The notes beneath the pieces are model-generated. The model was given only the letters and a program-made list of their open reading frames with translations. It was not told where the DNA came from and did not search any database. 53,367 bases of DNA from a virus. The stretch is from the IMG/VR virus record IMGVR_UViG_3300034158_000030, positions 1 through 53,367 of that record, one strand, 5' to 3'. The position numbers and the translations under genes were made by a program. This document shows positions 22,494 to 29,762 of the stretch, in pieces; the stretch's first letter is position 1, and the number at the start of each line of letters is the position of its first letter.

Positions 22494-22762
22494 TGAGTAA
22501 GCGAAAGACCGGTATCAAGAACGAATTACGGGCCTTCTATGCGGACCAAGGGCTGACAGGCAAGCACCTGCGCAAGGCCTTGCGGCACGACATGAAGGCG
22601 GTGGCGCGGAATATCGCTGTACAGGGCTGCGGTTATCGCAGTGTGCGCAGCCTGCAAACCGCCTTCGGCTGGGGTTCCTCGCTGGAGGGCTCGGACTACT
22701 GGGGGTACAGAGCCTGCGCGATCAATCATCCGTCCCGCAGTCGGTCACGGTGGGCAGAATGA
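22493..22762 (+). CDS. 89-aa basic hypothetical protein
   Basis: GTG start. Contains GLTGKHLRKALRHDMKAV and a Cys/Gly turn (GCGYRSVRSL), ending in a Trp/Tyr-rich segment (SSLEGSDYWGY). Highly basic N-terminal half. It overlaps the next gene by ATGA. No assignment. Confidence 0.62.
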   Translation: MSKRKTGIKNELRAFYADQGLTGKHLRKALRHDMKAVARNIAVQGCGYRSVRSLQTAFGWGSSLEGSDYWGYRACAINHPSRSRSRWAE

Positions 22763-23070
22763 GTCGGCGCAAGTTGACGGCCGGTGATGTAGAGAGGGCC
22801 TTGGACACTGAAAAGCCTGGCTACTACCAGGAAGTGGCCGACCGGCTGAACGCGATCATTAACCCGCCGAAGCTGGTTGGGCACCTGGAGCTTGTTGGGC
22901 GCGCCCAGGTAGAAAGGGGAGGTCAGGCAAGGATAACGGTAGACCAGATCCCGGTATTCTCGACGGACGCATACGGTGACCTTGGCGCCTTTGCGGAGTC
23001 GGTCAAGTCGACCTACGGGATTGTGCATATCGAGAGCGCGACATTCTCGACCGGCTTCCCGTCAATCTAA
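22759..23070 (+). CDS. 103-aa hypothetical protein
   Basis: Starts MSRRKLTAGDVERAL by ATGA. The first 30 residues are helical, then beta-strands (VGHLELVGRAQVERGG, ARITVDQIPVFST). No recognised family. Confidence 0.62.
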   Translation: MSRRKLTAGDVERALDTEKPGYYQEVADRLNAIINPPKLVGHLELVGRAQVERGGQARITVDQIPVFSTDAYGDLGAFAESVKSTYGIVHIESATFSTGFPSI

Positions 23071-23082
23071 AGGGCTTCAATC

Positions 23083-23451
23083 ATGCAAAGAAACAGACGC
23101 TATACCGTCGGCTTCAAGACTGACGACTTCGGCCGGACTTCAGCGGTCACCGTGGAGGACCTCTCCCTGCCGGCCGACGGGGGCAGGGTCGTGGCTGTCT
23201 GCCGGACTGAGGCTGTCGCGGCGCAAGTACGCGATGCGCTGGAGCTGGTGCGTGGCGACCGCGACGACTTTACGGAAATGCTTGAGGGCTGGCGCTGCAA
23301 GCCGGAGCCGGAGCAGCAAAACCTGATGCCGGAGCCGCCCAGCGGGGTGCGCTGTCCTGATGGGTCGCTTCACGACCATGACGGTGAGCTGACATTCGGG
23401 TTTGAGTGGACCTGTAGCAAGTGTGGCTATGTGCATGAGGTCCCGTTCTAG
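23083..23451 (+). CDS. 122-aa hypothetical protein with zinc-ribbon-like end
   Basis: A mixed alpha/beta N-terminal part (TDDFGRTSAVTVEDLSLPA) is followed by a helix and a C-terminal RCPDGSLHDHDGE then TCSKCGYVH, which can form a zinc ribbon. Last gene before the ParB-like promoter. Function unknown. Confidence 0.65.
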   Translation: MQRNRRYTVGFKTDDFGRTSAVTVEDLSLPADGGRVVAVCRTEAVAAQVRDALELVRGDRDDFTEMLEGWRCKPEPEQQNLMPEPPSGVRCPDGSLHDHDGELTFGFEWTCSKCGYVHEVPF

Positions 23452-23477
23452 ACCGTCAATTTAATTGACAAAAACCC

Positions 23478-23506
23478 TTGCAATAAAGCGAGCGCATATT
23501 TAAAGT
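23478..23506 (+). promoter_or_regulatory. promoter of the ParB-like gene with -10 in an inverted repeat
   Basis: TTGCAA, 17 bases, TAAAGT. GAGCGCA (23490-23496) and TGCGCTC (23506-23512) bracket the -10. A second TTGACA lies at 23465-23470 next to a GTCAATT/AATTGAC dyad. Confidence 0.55.
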
Positions 23507-23544
23507 GCGCTCCTCAACCAAGCAATACCACGGAGATTCACCGC

Positions 23545-24786
23545 ATGACCGACACCACTGTAGAGACCACTCCGAACAGCATCAATAAAATGATCAAGTC
23601 GAAGATGATCAAAAAGCTCGACTCGGGCCTGTGGATTCAGCTCAAGAACGTCCACGACAAAAAGCGCGAAGATGGCACCTGCTGGAACCGTCGCGACATG
23701 AGCGCCTCCGGCACCCTGGAGCATATCGCAGGCATTACCAAGCACCTAAGCCGAGACGGCATTCTGCCGGCTGTAGAGGTTCAGGCGCACCCGGAAAGCG
23801 GCGTGGTAAAGATCGACGGCTATTGCCGTACCGAGGCGTACCGCAATGTCGACGCATCCGGCGAGGGCGAAATCTGGCTGCCTATCATTCAATTCAAAGG
23901 TGATGAGCTGGACTGCCTTGCCCGTATCGAATCCTCGAACCGCGACCGCAAGCTCACTCCGCTCGAACAGCTCGACCTCTACAAGTCGACCCGCGATGAG
24001 CTGATAGCTACCGGCCTCAAGGGCACCCTCGCGGAAATCGCCCACGTCATGAACGTTTCGCGCCAGTACGTCGACCAGATCCTCAAGTTGGGCGCCCTGG
24101 ACGCCGAAGGCAAGGCGCTGGTGTCCGAGGGTAAGGTCACGGCAGCCCAAGCTGTTAAAGCTGTCCGTGAGGGCGCTGAGGCCGCTACAGCAGCACTCAA
24201 GACCAAGGCGGTCGAGAACAAAGAGAAGGCAGGACCGAAAGCGCCTCAGGTTGCGCCGTCCCTGCTGTCTGACCTGTTTCAAATGACCGGCAACATCCGT
24301 CGCAGCCTGTCGCCAGAAGTTCACGCGGTCGCCGCTGGGTTCCTCAAGGGCGAGCGCAAGGCAACCGACATGGTATCTATCGAGGTCGGCCACCTGGCCC
24401 GCCTGATGGCCCTCCAGGACGAAGGCGAGCGCCAGCTTGAGGCCAAGGCCAGCAAAGCAAAGGCCAAGGCGGAAGCGGCTAACCAGGAGCCTATTGAGCT
24501 GCCTGAGGTGCCGGTAGACTCAATCCCTGCGGACGTACAGGCTAAGCTAGACTCGGAGCTTGCGCATGTCGACCTGGGCGAACAGTTGAATGATGACGGC
24601 CAGGAGCCTTGCCGCGTGGCGAGCGATGGCGGTATAGGTGAACTGGCATTGGTCGACCTGGACCCCGCCGACCTGGGCGGCGACTGGACACCAACGGACG
24701 CCGACCTGCAACTCAAGGACGACCAGGAGCGCCACGAGTCGGACAAAGAGCAAGAAGACAACAACCAGTTCGCATTCCTAGGCTGA
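23545..24786 (+). CDS. ParB-like DNA-binding protein
   Basis: A 413-aa protein. VKIDGYCRTEAYRNV resembles ParB box II. ARIESSNRDRKLTPLEQL and the following helices with an HTH (TLAEIAHVMNVSRQYVDQIL) match the ParB/RepB/Spo0J core. Then comes a helical region, an Ala/Lys-rich linker and a long acidic tail (from ~330). The C-terminal dimer domain of chromosomal ParB is not evident. There is no ParA gene in the genome, so a transcriptional or packaging-related role is as likely as partition. Confidence 0.78.
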   Translation: MTDTTVETTPNSINKMIKSKMIKKLDSGLWIQLKNVHDKKREDGTCWNRRDMSASGTLEHIAGITKHLSRDGILPAVEVQAHPESGVVKIDGYCRTEAYRNVDASGEGEIWLPIIQFKGDELDCLARIESSNRDRKLTPLEQLDLYKSTRDELIATGLKGTLAEIAHVMNVSRQYVDQILKLGALDAEGKALVSEGKVTAAQAVKAVREGAEAATAALKTKAVENKEKAGPKAPQVAPSLLSDLFQMTGNIRRSLSPEVHAVAAGFLKGERKATDMVSIEVGHLARLMALQDEGERQLEAKASKAKAKAEAANQEPIELPEVPVDSIPADVQAKLDSELAHVDLGEQLNDDGQEPCRVASDGGIGELALVDLDPADLGGDWTPTDADLQLKDDQERHESDKEQEDNNQFAFLG

Positions 24787-24837
24787 CAATCAACTTTACG
24801 GGGCGCTTCGGCGCTCCGCTTTCTGGAGAGAAAGAGT

Positions 24838-25287
24838 ATGACCAACAACAAGCAATCGACCGGCCCTATCGACCTGATTCCTGGCGCTAACTGCCTTGAG
24901 TACGCCTTTGTGGGCTCCCGTGTGACGTGTGAGCCGCCAGTGCTGGACACTGACTGCGACATCATTGTGCTGTTCGAGCGGTATCCCGGGCTTGCCGCTA
25001 TGCAGAGCGCAATCTATCAGGCCGGCGGCGAGCAGTGCGGCGAAGACTACGGCGGCGAGGCCGAGCTGATCCCTATGCGCCTGGGCGATCACAATTATCT
25101 CTTGACCCTTTCGCCGACCTACTACCGAACCTTCTTGCATGTGACGGCGGTAGCAAAGCACCTAAACCTCCTCGACAAGGCCGACCGAAAGGCTGTGTTC
25201 GCCTGCCTGATGGATGGCGACACCTCTTACATGACCGAGGGTTCGCGCATCAAATCCCACGCCCAACCCCTGGAGGACTTCCTGTAA
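24838..25287 (+). CDS. nucleotidyltransferase-like protein
   Basis: A 149-aa protein with FVGSRVTCEPPVLDTDCDII: a Gly-Ser pair (26-27) followed at the usual distance by D-T-D-C-D (37-41), as in the NTase fold with a DxD metal site. The later AVAKHLNLLDKADRKAVFAC matches a C-terminal helix seen in phage proteins of this kind. Substrate unknown. Its stop overlaps the exonuclease start (TAATG), so the two are co-translated. Confidence 0.68.
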   Translation: MTNNKQSTGPIDLIPGANCLEYAFVGSRVTCEPPVLDTDCDIIVLFERYPGLAAMQSAIYQAGGEQCGEDYGGEAELIPMRLGDHNYLLTLSPTYYRTFLHVTAVAKHLNLLDKADRKAVFACLMDGDTSYMTEGSRIKSHAQPLEDFL

Positions 25288-26021
25288 TGCTGCCTGAAAC
25301 CGCCTACATCATGGATACAGAGACGACCGGCAAAGATCCGGCCGTAGATCAGGTCATCGAGCTGGCGCGCCTGGAGCTTCCTGCCACGCCCGCTGAGTTC
25401 CTGAAAATGCCTCTCGACGGCGTCACGTTTCACCAGTTCTATGGGCATACCGCGCCAATGGCGCTCGGTGCAATCGCTACCCACCTGATCGACCCTGACA
25501 AGCTGGTTGGCCTACCACTGTTCGAGTCGGTCGACTACGCCGGCCGGTTCGCTATCGGGCATAACGTCGACTTCGACTGCCGCATGACGAACCTTGTCGG
25601 CTGCAAGCAGATTGACACCCTGCCGCTGTCCCGGATGCTGTGGCCTGAGCTGGACTCGCACACGCAGAGCGCGGTCCTGATCCACGTCGGGCGCCTCACT
25701 AAAAAGCCGTCGTCCTGGGCGATCAACCTGCTCAAGAACGCCCACCAGGCAGACGCCGACGTCCTAAACTGCGCTCGCGTGCTCAAGTACATCGTGTGGG
25801 TCATCATGAATAGTCATGAGCTCAGGGGCTTGCTGAGCTGGCACGACCTGTACCAGGTCACGCAGGATTCCCGCGTGCCGAAGGTGATGCCATTCAGCAA
25901 GCACAAGGGTGTCGCAATTGCCGACGTCGACCAGGGCTGGGTAGACTGGTACGCAAAGCAGGAAGTTACCGACCCGTGGCTAATCATCGCATTCAAGAAG
26001 GCGGGGAAATTGCCAGCCTAA
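25287..26021 (+). CDS. DnaQ-fold 3'-5' exonuclease (ExoX/RNase T-like)
   Basis: A 244-aa DEDDh exonuclease: MDTETTG (Asp10, Glu12), AIGHNVDFD (His92, Asp97), HQADADV (His153, Asp158). The C-terminal part with MPFSKHKGVAIADVDQGWVD matches the ExoX-type tail. It should degrade single-stranded DNA or RNA ends. It is the second gene of a pair with the nucleotidyltransferase-like protein. Confidence 0.87.
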   Translation: MLPETAYIMDTETTGKDPAVDQVIELARLELPATPAEFLKMPLDGVTFHQFYGHTAPMALGAIATHLIDPDKLVGLPLFESVDYAGRFAIGHNVDFDCRMTNLVGCKQIDTLPLSRMLWPELDSHTQSAVLIHVGRLTKKPSSWAINLLKNAHQADADVLNCARVLKYIVWVIMNSHELRGLLSWHDLYQVTQDSRVPKVMPFSKHKGVAIADVDQGWVDWYAKQEVTDPWLIIAFKKAGKLPA

Positions 26022-26037
26022 ATAACCGTAAATCTAC

Positions 26038-26065
26038 TTGACACAAGCAAGGCCCGACCTATAAA
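26038..26065 (+). promoter_or_regulatory. strong promoter with -10 in a terminator loop
   Basis: TTGACA, 16 bases, TATAAA, 28 bases before the start at 26094. The -10 is the loop of the hairpin 26049-26075. Confidence 0.8.
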
Positions 26066-26079
26066 GTCGGGCCTTCTTT
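26049..26079 (+). terminator. terminator containing a promoter -10
   Basis: AAGGCCCGAC pairs with GTCGGGCCTT around CTATAAA, then CTTTATT. Upstream readthrough RNA forms the hairpin; RNA started at the promoter cannot. Confidence 0.75.
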
Positions 26080-26093
26080 ATTGGAGTTACGAA

Positions 26094-26210
26094 ATGTACA
26101 TCTACCCTATCGCTGCAATGGCTCTGCTTATCTCTATCGTCGCTCTCAGCCTTGGCGTTGCCGCTCTCGGCATGGCCTGCCAGCGCGCAACCGAGACCGG
26201 GGAAATCTGA
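26094..26210 (+). CDS. 38-aa single-pass membrane protein
   Basis: One hydrophobic helix (about residues 6-29, MALLISIVALSLGVAALGMA) with a short polar tail. TTGGAG site upstream, strong own promoter, and TGATG overlap with the next gene. Small early membrane proteins of phages often perturb host division or block superinfection; no specific role can be given. Confidence 0.7.
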   Translation: MYIYPIAAMALLISIVALSLGVAALGMACQRATETGEI

Positions 26211-26560
26211 TGCAGGGGCGGGAGAAGCGCGACTACAGGTGGCGGCACGACGCAGAAAAGGAGGCCAAGAAGCAAGCTAAGTTTTGGCCTTACTCCTGGG
26301 TCATTCAGCACCCGCTAACCGGCCGTTACGTCGTGCTGACAGGTGAGACTATCGATGACGCACCTACGCGAGTCGCGCCACTTGCAGCGTTCGGCTCGGG
26401 GCCTCCACTGTCTCCATGCGAGCCTGACGACGGCGAGCTTTGGCGTATGCTTGTAAGCTTGATTGACGGCGGACACATTGTTATTTCCCTGAAAGATCAC
26501 GGCGTCATAAATTCTACTGACTTGGCGGACATCGTCCGCGATGAGGCTTCAAATGTCTGA
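26210..26560 (+). CDS. 116-aa hypothetical protein
   Basis: Starts MQGREKRDYRWRHDAEKEAK, strongly basic, then WSYSWV-like aromatic residues (FWPYSWVIQHPLTGRYVVLT) and a helical C-terminus. It is coupled to the membrane protein upstream. Function unknown. Confidence 0.65.
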   Translation: MQGREKRDYRWRHDAEKEAKKQAKFWPYSWVIQHPLTGRYVVLTGETIDDAPTRVAPLAAFGSGPPLSPCEPDDGELWRMLVSLIDGGHIVISLKDHGVINSTDLADIVRDEASNV

Positions 26561-27023
26561 TTCAACCACGCAGCACCTGGAATCCCTGCTGAAAGACGAC
26601 GGTCACCAGTTCGCAATGGTGCGCAAGGCTGACCTTGCGGCGCTCCTGGATACGATGTATTGCTTTAAGGCTGGTCGCGGGACCTTCGCAAACAAGGTTG
26701 GAGAGCTTCGCCGCACCATGGCAGAGCAGAGCCAGGTTATCGAGGAGGCTTTCGCAACCATCCGCAAGCTGTCCGGTCACGCCCGCAAGCATGGCGATGA
26801 ACGCCGCCGCTACATGGCGAACAACCGGGCGCTTCTGGCGCACCAGGAGAACCAGGAGGCGACCGTAGCGGAAATGGGCGCAACCATTGACGATAAGGCC
26901 GCAGAAATTTCCGAGCTGAACCAGGAGCTAAACGCATACAGCGACCTGTACCGGCGAAACCTTGGGCGCCTTATGCTCGCCGAGTCAAGCCTCGCGATCA
27001 TCCGAAAGGCCGCTCGGGCATGA
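26553..27023 (+). CDS. 156-aa coiled-coil hypothetical protein
   Basis: Starts MSDSTTQHLESLLKDDG at 26553 with GAGG upstream. Two coil-prone stretches (VGELRRTMAEQSQVIEEAF, then IDDKAAEISELNQELNAY). No membrane segment. It overlaps the next gene by ATGA. Confidence 0.65.
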   Translation: MSDSTTQHLESLLKDDGHQFAMVRKADLAALLDTMYCFKAGRGTFANKVGELRRTMAEQSQVIEEAFATIRKLSGHARKHGDERRRYMANNRALLAHQENQEATVAEMGATIDDKAAEISELNQELNAYSDLYRRNLGRLMLAESSLAIIRKAARA

Positions 27024-27220
27024 CTCCCGGCGTCAAGTACCTTGTCGAGTTTCCCGGCCAGCTCGGGCGACCAACCGTCGAGATTGAATGCTCGGTCGAC
27101 GTTTACGGGCGCTGGAGCATGGCTGACGGGCGATTCATCCCTGAACCGAAAGAGGTTGCGCGAGGCATCTACATCCGGCTAATCTGCGCGCCTAAATTCG
27201 TTGTGGATGCCATGAAATGA
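27020..27220 (+). CDS. 66-aa hypothetical protein
   Basis: ATGA overlaps at both ends. Predicted beta-rich (VKYLVEFPGQLGRPTVEIEC, then ARGIYIRLI). No family is recognised. Confidence 0.62.
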   Translation: MTPGVKYLVEFPGQLGRPTVEIECSVDVYGRWSMADGRFIPEPKEVARGIYIRLICAPKFVVDAMK

Positions 27221-27876
27221 ATCAGAAGCAAGTTAACGTTCGATGGGGCATGAGCTATGCCGACCTGCTGCCATGCTTTGCCGCTCAGGGGCTTTCAATC
27301 AGGGATACGGCTAGCGCCCTAGGTGTCTCTCACGCAGGGCTTAGGGAGGCCGTTAGAAAGCTTGGCATAGCAAGCCAGTTCGAGAACGTAGCGGCGCGCT
27401 CTTCGGCCTCCAGGCGCCTTCGCCAGCCGTTCTGGCTCTCGGTAGAGGACAATTGGGCGGCAGGAATGACCAGGACGCAGTCAGCGGCGATCCTTGGCTA
27501 CGACCCTCAGGCGTTTATGTTCGCGCTGAGGGAAAACCCCGAGCTTGACCCTTATTCGCCATGGCACGTCGCTGCCGACTACTTGCGGACGACTGGCGAG
27601 ACGGTGGTCGCAGGGGCTCGCAGGATGGCCGCCCAAGGCATGACCAAGACGGAGGCGGCAAGAGCTATAGGCTATGCCTCCTCGAATTCGCTAGATGATG
27701 CCCTAGCCTCTCGCGGCGCTTCCATTGAGTTCAAGAAAAGGATGCTCAAGCCTAAGAAGTATTTCGAGGGTTATATTGGCCGCCTATTCCCAAAAACCCC
27801 AGGCCCGCACCCGTGGAAGGTCGCAGCAAGAAAGGAGATTGCACAGCATGAACGCATGGGAACAAGCTCGCAATAA
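27217..27876 (+). CDS. 219-aa protein with three HTH-like units
   Basis: Three similar helix-turn-helix-like segments: GLSIRDTASALGVSHAGLRE (about 27-46), GMTRTQSAAILGYDPQAF (about 84-101) and GMTKTEAARAIGYASSNSL (about 144-162). Each has the A-x3-G-Y/V turn. The C-terminal ~45 residues are basic and Pro/Lys-rich. A multi-HTH DNA-binding regulator is likely; target unknown. Confidence 0.7.
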   Translation: MNQKQVNVRWGMSYADLLPCFAAQGLSIRDTASALGVSHAGLREAVRKLGIASQFENVAARSSASRRLRQPFWLSVEDNWAAGMTRTQSAAILGYDPQAFMFALRENPELDPYSPWHVAADYLRTTGETVVAGARRMAAQGMTKTEAARAIGYASSNSLDDALASRGASIEFKKRMLKPKKYFEGYIGRLFPKTPGPHPWKVAARKEIAQHERMGTSSQ

Positions 27877-28042
27877 GAACGCCAGGCGCCGCACGGAGTC
27901 GCCAACCTACACGGGCATGCAGGCAGATCCTCGCCACTGCCACGACTACCCGCCAGAGCCGCCACGCCACACTCCTGAGCGGCGCGCTGCCATCGTCAAG
28001 GCGATTGACGCAATGGAGGGGAAATTGAATGGCATGGGTTAA
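27848..28042 (+). CDS. 64-aa hypothetical protein
   Basis: Starts MNAWEQARNKNARRRTESP at 27848 with AAGGAG upstream. Pro/His/Arg-rich centre (DPRHCHDYPPEPPRHTPERR) and a short helix at the end. Overlaps both neighbours. No function is assigned. Confidence 0.58.
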   Translation: MNAWEQARNKNARRRTESPTYTGMQADPRHCHDYPPEPPRHTPERRAAIVKAIDAMEGKLNGMG

Positions 28043-28208
28043 GCAATGGGGCTCGAAACGCTGGCATAAGACCCGCCCGGATGGAATAATGGGGCTGTGC
28101 GGAAAGCGCACAATTGCCACAAAGACCGCCTCCGAGCCACCATGGCACGTCGCCTGCGTTGGCTGCCTGCAAGTAATCCAATCGAACAGGAAAAAACAAA
28201 CAGCATGA
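28029..28208 (+). CDS. 59-aa basic CxxC protein
   Basis: Trp-rich basic start (MAWVKQWGSKRWHKTRPDG), a single Cys (LCGK) and a later ACVGC pair that may bind zinc. ATGA overlap with the next gene. Function unknown. Confidence 0.58.
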   Translation: MAWVKQWGSKRWHKTRPDGIMGLCGKRTIATKTASEPPWHVACVGCLQVIQSNRKKQTA

Positions 28209-28699
28209 GCATCTACCACAAAGACGTTTCGCACCTGAAAACCATTGACCCGTACCGGTTGCAGGAGCTGTACAAGATGCACCCGTGCGCTGAGCACGTA
28301 GTGAAAAAGCTCCTAGTCGCCGGTGACCGCACTGGCGGCAAGTCGCTCGACGAAGATATCGCGGACTCAATATGGACTTTACAGCGCTGGCAGGAAATGC
28401 GGGCAGAGGATGCGGCCATGCGGTTTGAGCTTGTTGAAGTCACGGCCGACAGCGATCCCGGCCAGCGCTTCGAGGTGGCTACGCCTGGGAAGGTCCCGCT
28501 GTACGATTGGAGAGGGGTTGCCGGCCACTTTAACTGGCTGGCAAGCAACCCTGACGGGGTTATAATGGGTTTCTCTGTCAGGCCTGTACGCGACTCCTTT
28601 GGGTGGGTGATGACCAGCGGCTCGTGCGCGCCAGTCGATACCAGCACTACCAGCGCCGTCATGGCCTGGGCTGATTCCCTGGAGGCCCGCCCGGAATGA
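28205..28699 (+). CDS. 164-aa hypothetical protein
   Basis: Starts MSIYHKDVSHLKTIDPYRLQ by ATGA overlap. Helical first half, then beta-rich (KVPLYDWRGVAGHFNWL, then VIMGFSVRPVRDSFGWV). The second half may be a small beta-barrel. No family is recognised. Confidence 0.65.
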   Translation: MSIYHKDVSHLKTIDPYRLQELYKMHPCAEHVVKKLLVAGDRTGGKSLDEDIADSIWTLQRWQEMRAEDAAMRFELVEVTADSDPGQRFEVATPGKVPLYDWRGVAGHFNWLASNPDGVIMGFSVRPVRDSFGWVMTSGSCAPVDTSTTSAVMAWADSLEARPE

Positions 28700-29202
28700 G
28701 CGCCCAGGACGAAAGCCGCCTGGAGTCGCTACAGCGCTCAGTCGACCGCGCCTACATGCAGCGCAACACCCTGGCGGTCGCTGCCGTCAAAATGGCCTTA
28801 CTGCTGGGCTGGCCTGCGGGCCAGGGCCTGGACGATAACGAGGATGGTGAACACGAGTGGCGACACGTTGTTTACATTCAGTTGCCGGACGGCTCGCAAG
28901 TGTCGTACCACATCGCGCCTGGCGACCTAGGCCTACTGGACGGAATCCCGTGGTTCTCGGGCGAGTGGGATGGCTCCTACCTCGGAACAACTAAGGAATG
29001 GATCGCGTCCATCCCCGAGCTCTACACGTCGCTTGTGCCTGCCGGGATGACCCTGGAGGGGTGGGCAGAGGATCAGCTCGAAGGGTTCGCCCTCAAGCGC
29101 TGGCGAGTCGAGCTGCGCAAGGTTGACGCCGACGACAGTATCAGTCCTGAGACCAAGGATCGTATCCTTTGCGGGTACATCAAGGCATGGGCGGCGGGCT
29201 AG
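28696..29202 (+). CDS. 168-aa protein with WDGH-like segment
   Basis: HVVYIQLPDGSQVSYHIAPG and EWDGSYLGTTKEW resemble the WDGH domain found in many phage proteins of unknown role; the final His is replaced by Ser. N-terminal helix RLESLQRSVDRAY, C-terminal charged helix. Last protein gene before the tRNA region. Confidence 0.65.
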   Translation: MSAQDESRLESLQRSVDRAYMQRNTLAVAAVKMALLLGWPAGQGLDDNEDGEHEWRHVVYIQLPDGSQVSYHIAPGDLGLLDGIPWFSGEWDGSYLGTTKEWIASIPELYTSLVPAGMTLEGWAEDQLEGFALKRWRVELRKVDADDSISPETKDRILCGYIKAWAAG

Positions 29203-29203
29203 T

Positions 29204-29231
29204 TTGACACCGTGGAAAAGGTCTGTATTAT
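29204..29231 (+). promoter_or_regulatory. promoter of the tRNA region
   Basis: TTGACA, 16 bases, TATTAT. The -35 begins just past the stop of the upstream gene. No coding gene follows for about 1 kb, so it should drive non-coding RNA and tRNAs. Confidence 0.75.
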
Positions 29232-29238
29232 TCACCTG

Positions 29239-29428
29239 GCAACGGGCGAAAACGAAACAGACTCATTGTCTACCGGCCTTTACGCTAATCGCAGGCTAAA
29301 GCGATGAAAAATAATTTGGCTGACCTGGCGGACGAACAGTGACCGCCTGATGACCCTAAAGGGTCTGCGAATGAAAGCCCCTTGCCAGTGAAGCGGGGCG
29401 CGACTGGGAGTCGGTCGCCTGGCATCAA
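29239..29428 (+). ncRNA. candidate structured leader RNA upstream of tRNA-Asp
   Basis: About 190 bases without a good reading frame but with successive perfect hairpins: ATCGC/GCGAT, GGCGG/CCGCC, GACCC/GGGTC around TAAA, GCCCC/GGGGC, and CGACT/AGTCG around GGG. It is driven by the promoter 29204-29231. It may be a processed spacer or an RNA with its own role. No known family can be assigned by eye. Confidence 0.5.
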
Positions 29429-29505
29429 GCCCTATTAGCTCAGTTGGATAGAGCAATCCCTTGTCGCGGGATAGGTCAGCGGTTCGAACCCGCTATAGGG
29501 CGCCA
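29429..29505 (+). tRNA. tRNA-Asp (GTC)
   Basis: Complete cloverleaf: acceptor GCCCTAT/ATAGGGC, D-arm GCTC/GAGC, anticodon stem ATCCC/GGGAT with loop TTGTCGC, T-arm AGCGG/CCGCT with TTCGAAC, and encoded CCA. Confidence 0.97.
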
Positions 29506-29528
29506 ATCAAGTAGCTTGACAGTTTCGA

Positions 29529-29643
29529 CCGTGCGGGCCGGTAGGATCGGCACTTATGATGAACGGTCGCCTTAGACGGAGTAATTACCCTGAGAGGCGT
29601 CAACTAGCTTAAGTGAAAGAGAGTTCAATACTCTTCGCACGGA
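29529..29643 (+). ncRNA. tRNA-like element with a ~46-base anticodon-loop insertion
   Basis: Acceptor CCGTGCG/CGCACGG pairs 7 of 7. D-arm CCG-GTAGGAT-CGG. Anticodon stem ACTTA/TAAGT. T-arm GAGAG/CTCTT with loop TTCAATA directly abuts the acceptor. Only the anticodon loop is abnormal, at 53 bases instead of 7 (29557-29609), with its own stem CGCCTT/GAGGCG. No CCA is encoded (AGCA follows). It could be an interrupted tRNA, a degenerate tRNA or a functional mimic. Confidence 0.6.
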
Positions 29644-29644
29644 G

Positions 29645-29752
29645 CACCGAAGAAGGCCGAAAGGCAGAACTAAAACGAGGCGACTCAGCGCGCCTACCTC
29701 AAGTACGACCGACCTGGCGCGCAGGGTAATCAGGCTTAAGGGAACTTCGGTG
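29645..29752 (+). ncRNA. structured spacer element between tRNA-like and tRNA-Gly
   Basis: An outer 8-base stem CACCGAAG (29645-29652)/CTTCGGTG (29745-29752) encloses a GCC-GAAA-GGC hairpin and a 7-base stem GCGCGCC (29688-29694)/GGCGCGC (29716-29722). No T-arm. The nested pairing suggests a folded RNA rather than filler. Confidence 0.45.
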
Positions 29753-29762
29753 GCACAGTTTC

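Noticed and set aside
23746-24393. 215-codon minus frame over the ParB-like gene
   Set aside because: Antisense shadow without start signals.
29340-29400. Hammerhead ribozyme-like words CTGATGA and GAAA
   Set aside because: The stem after CTGATGA is not followed directly by GAAA, and no cleavage-site U-H or closing stem I can be placed.
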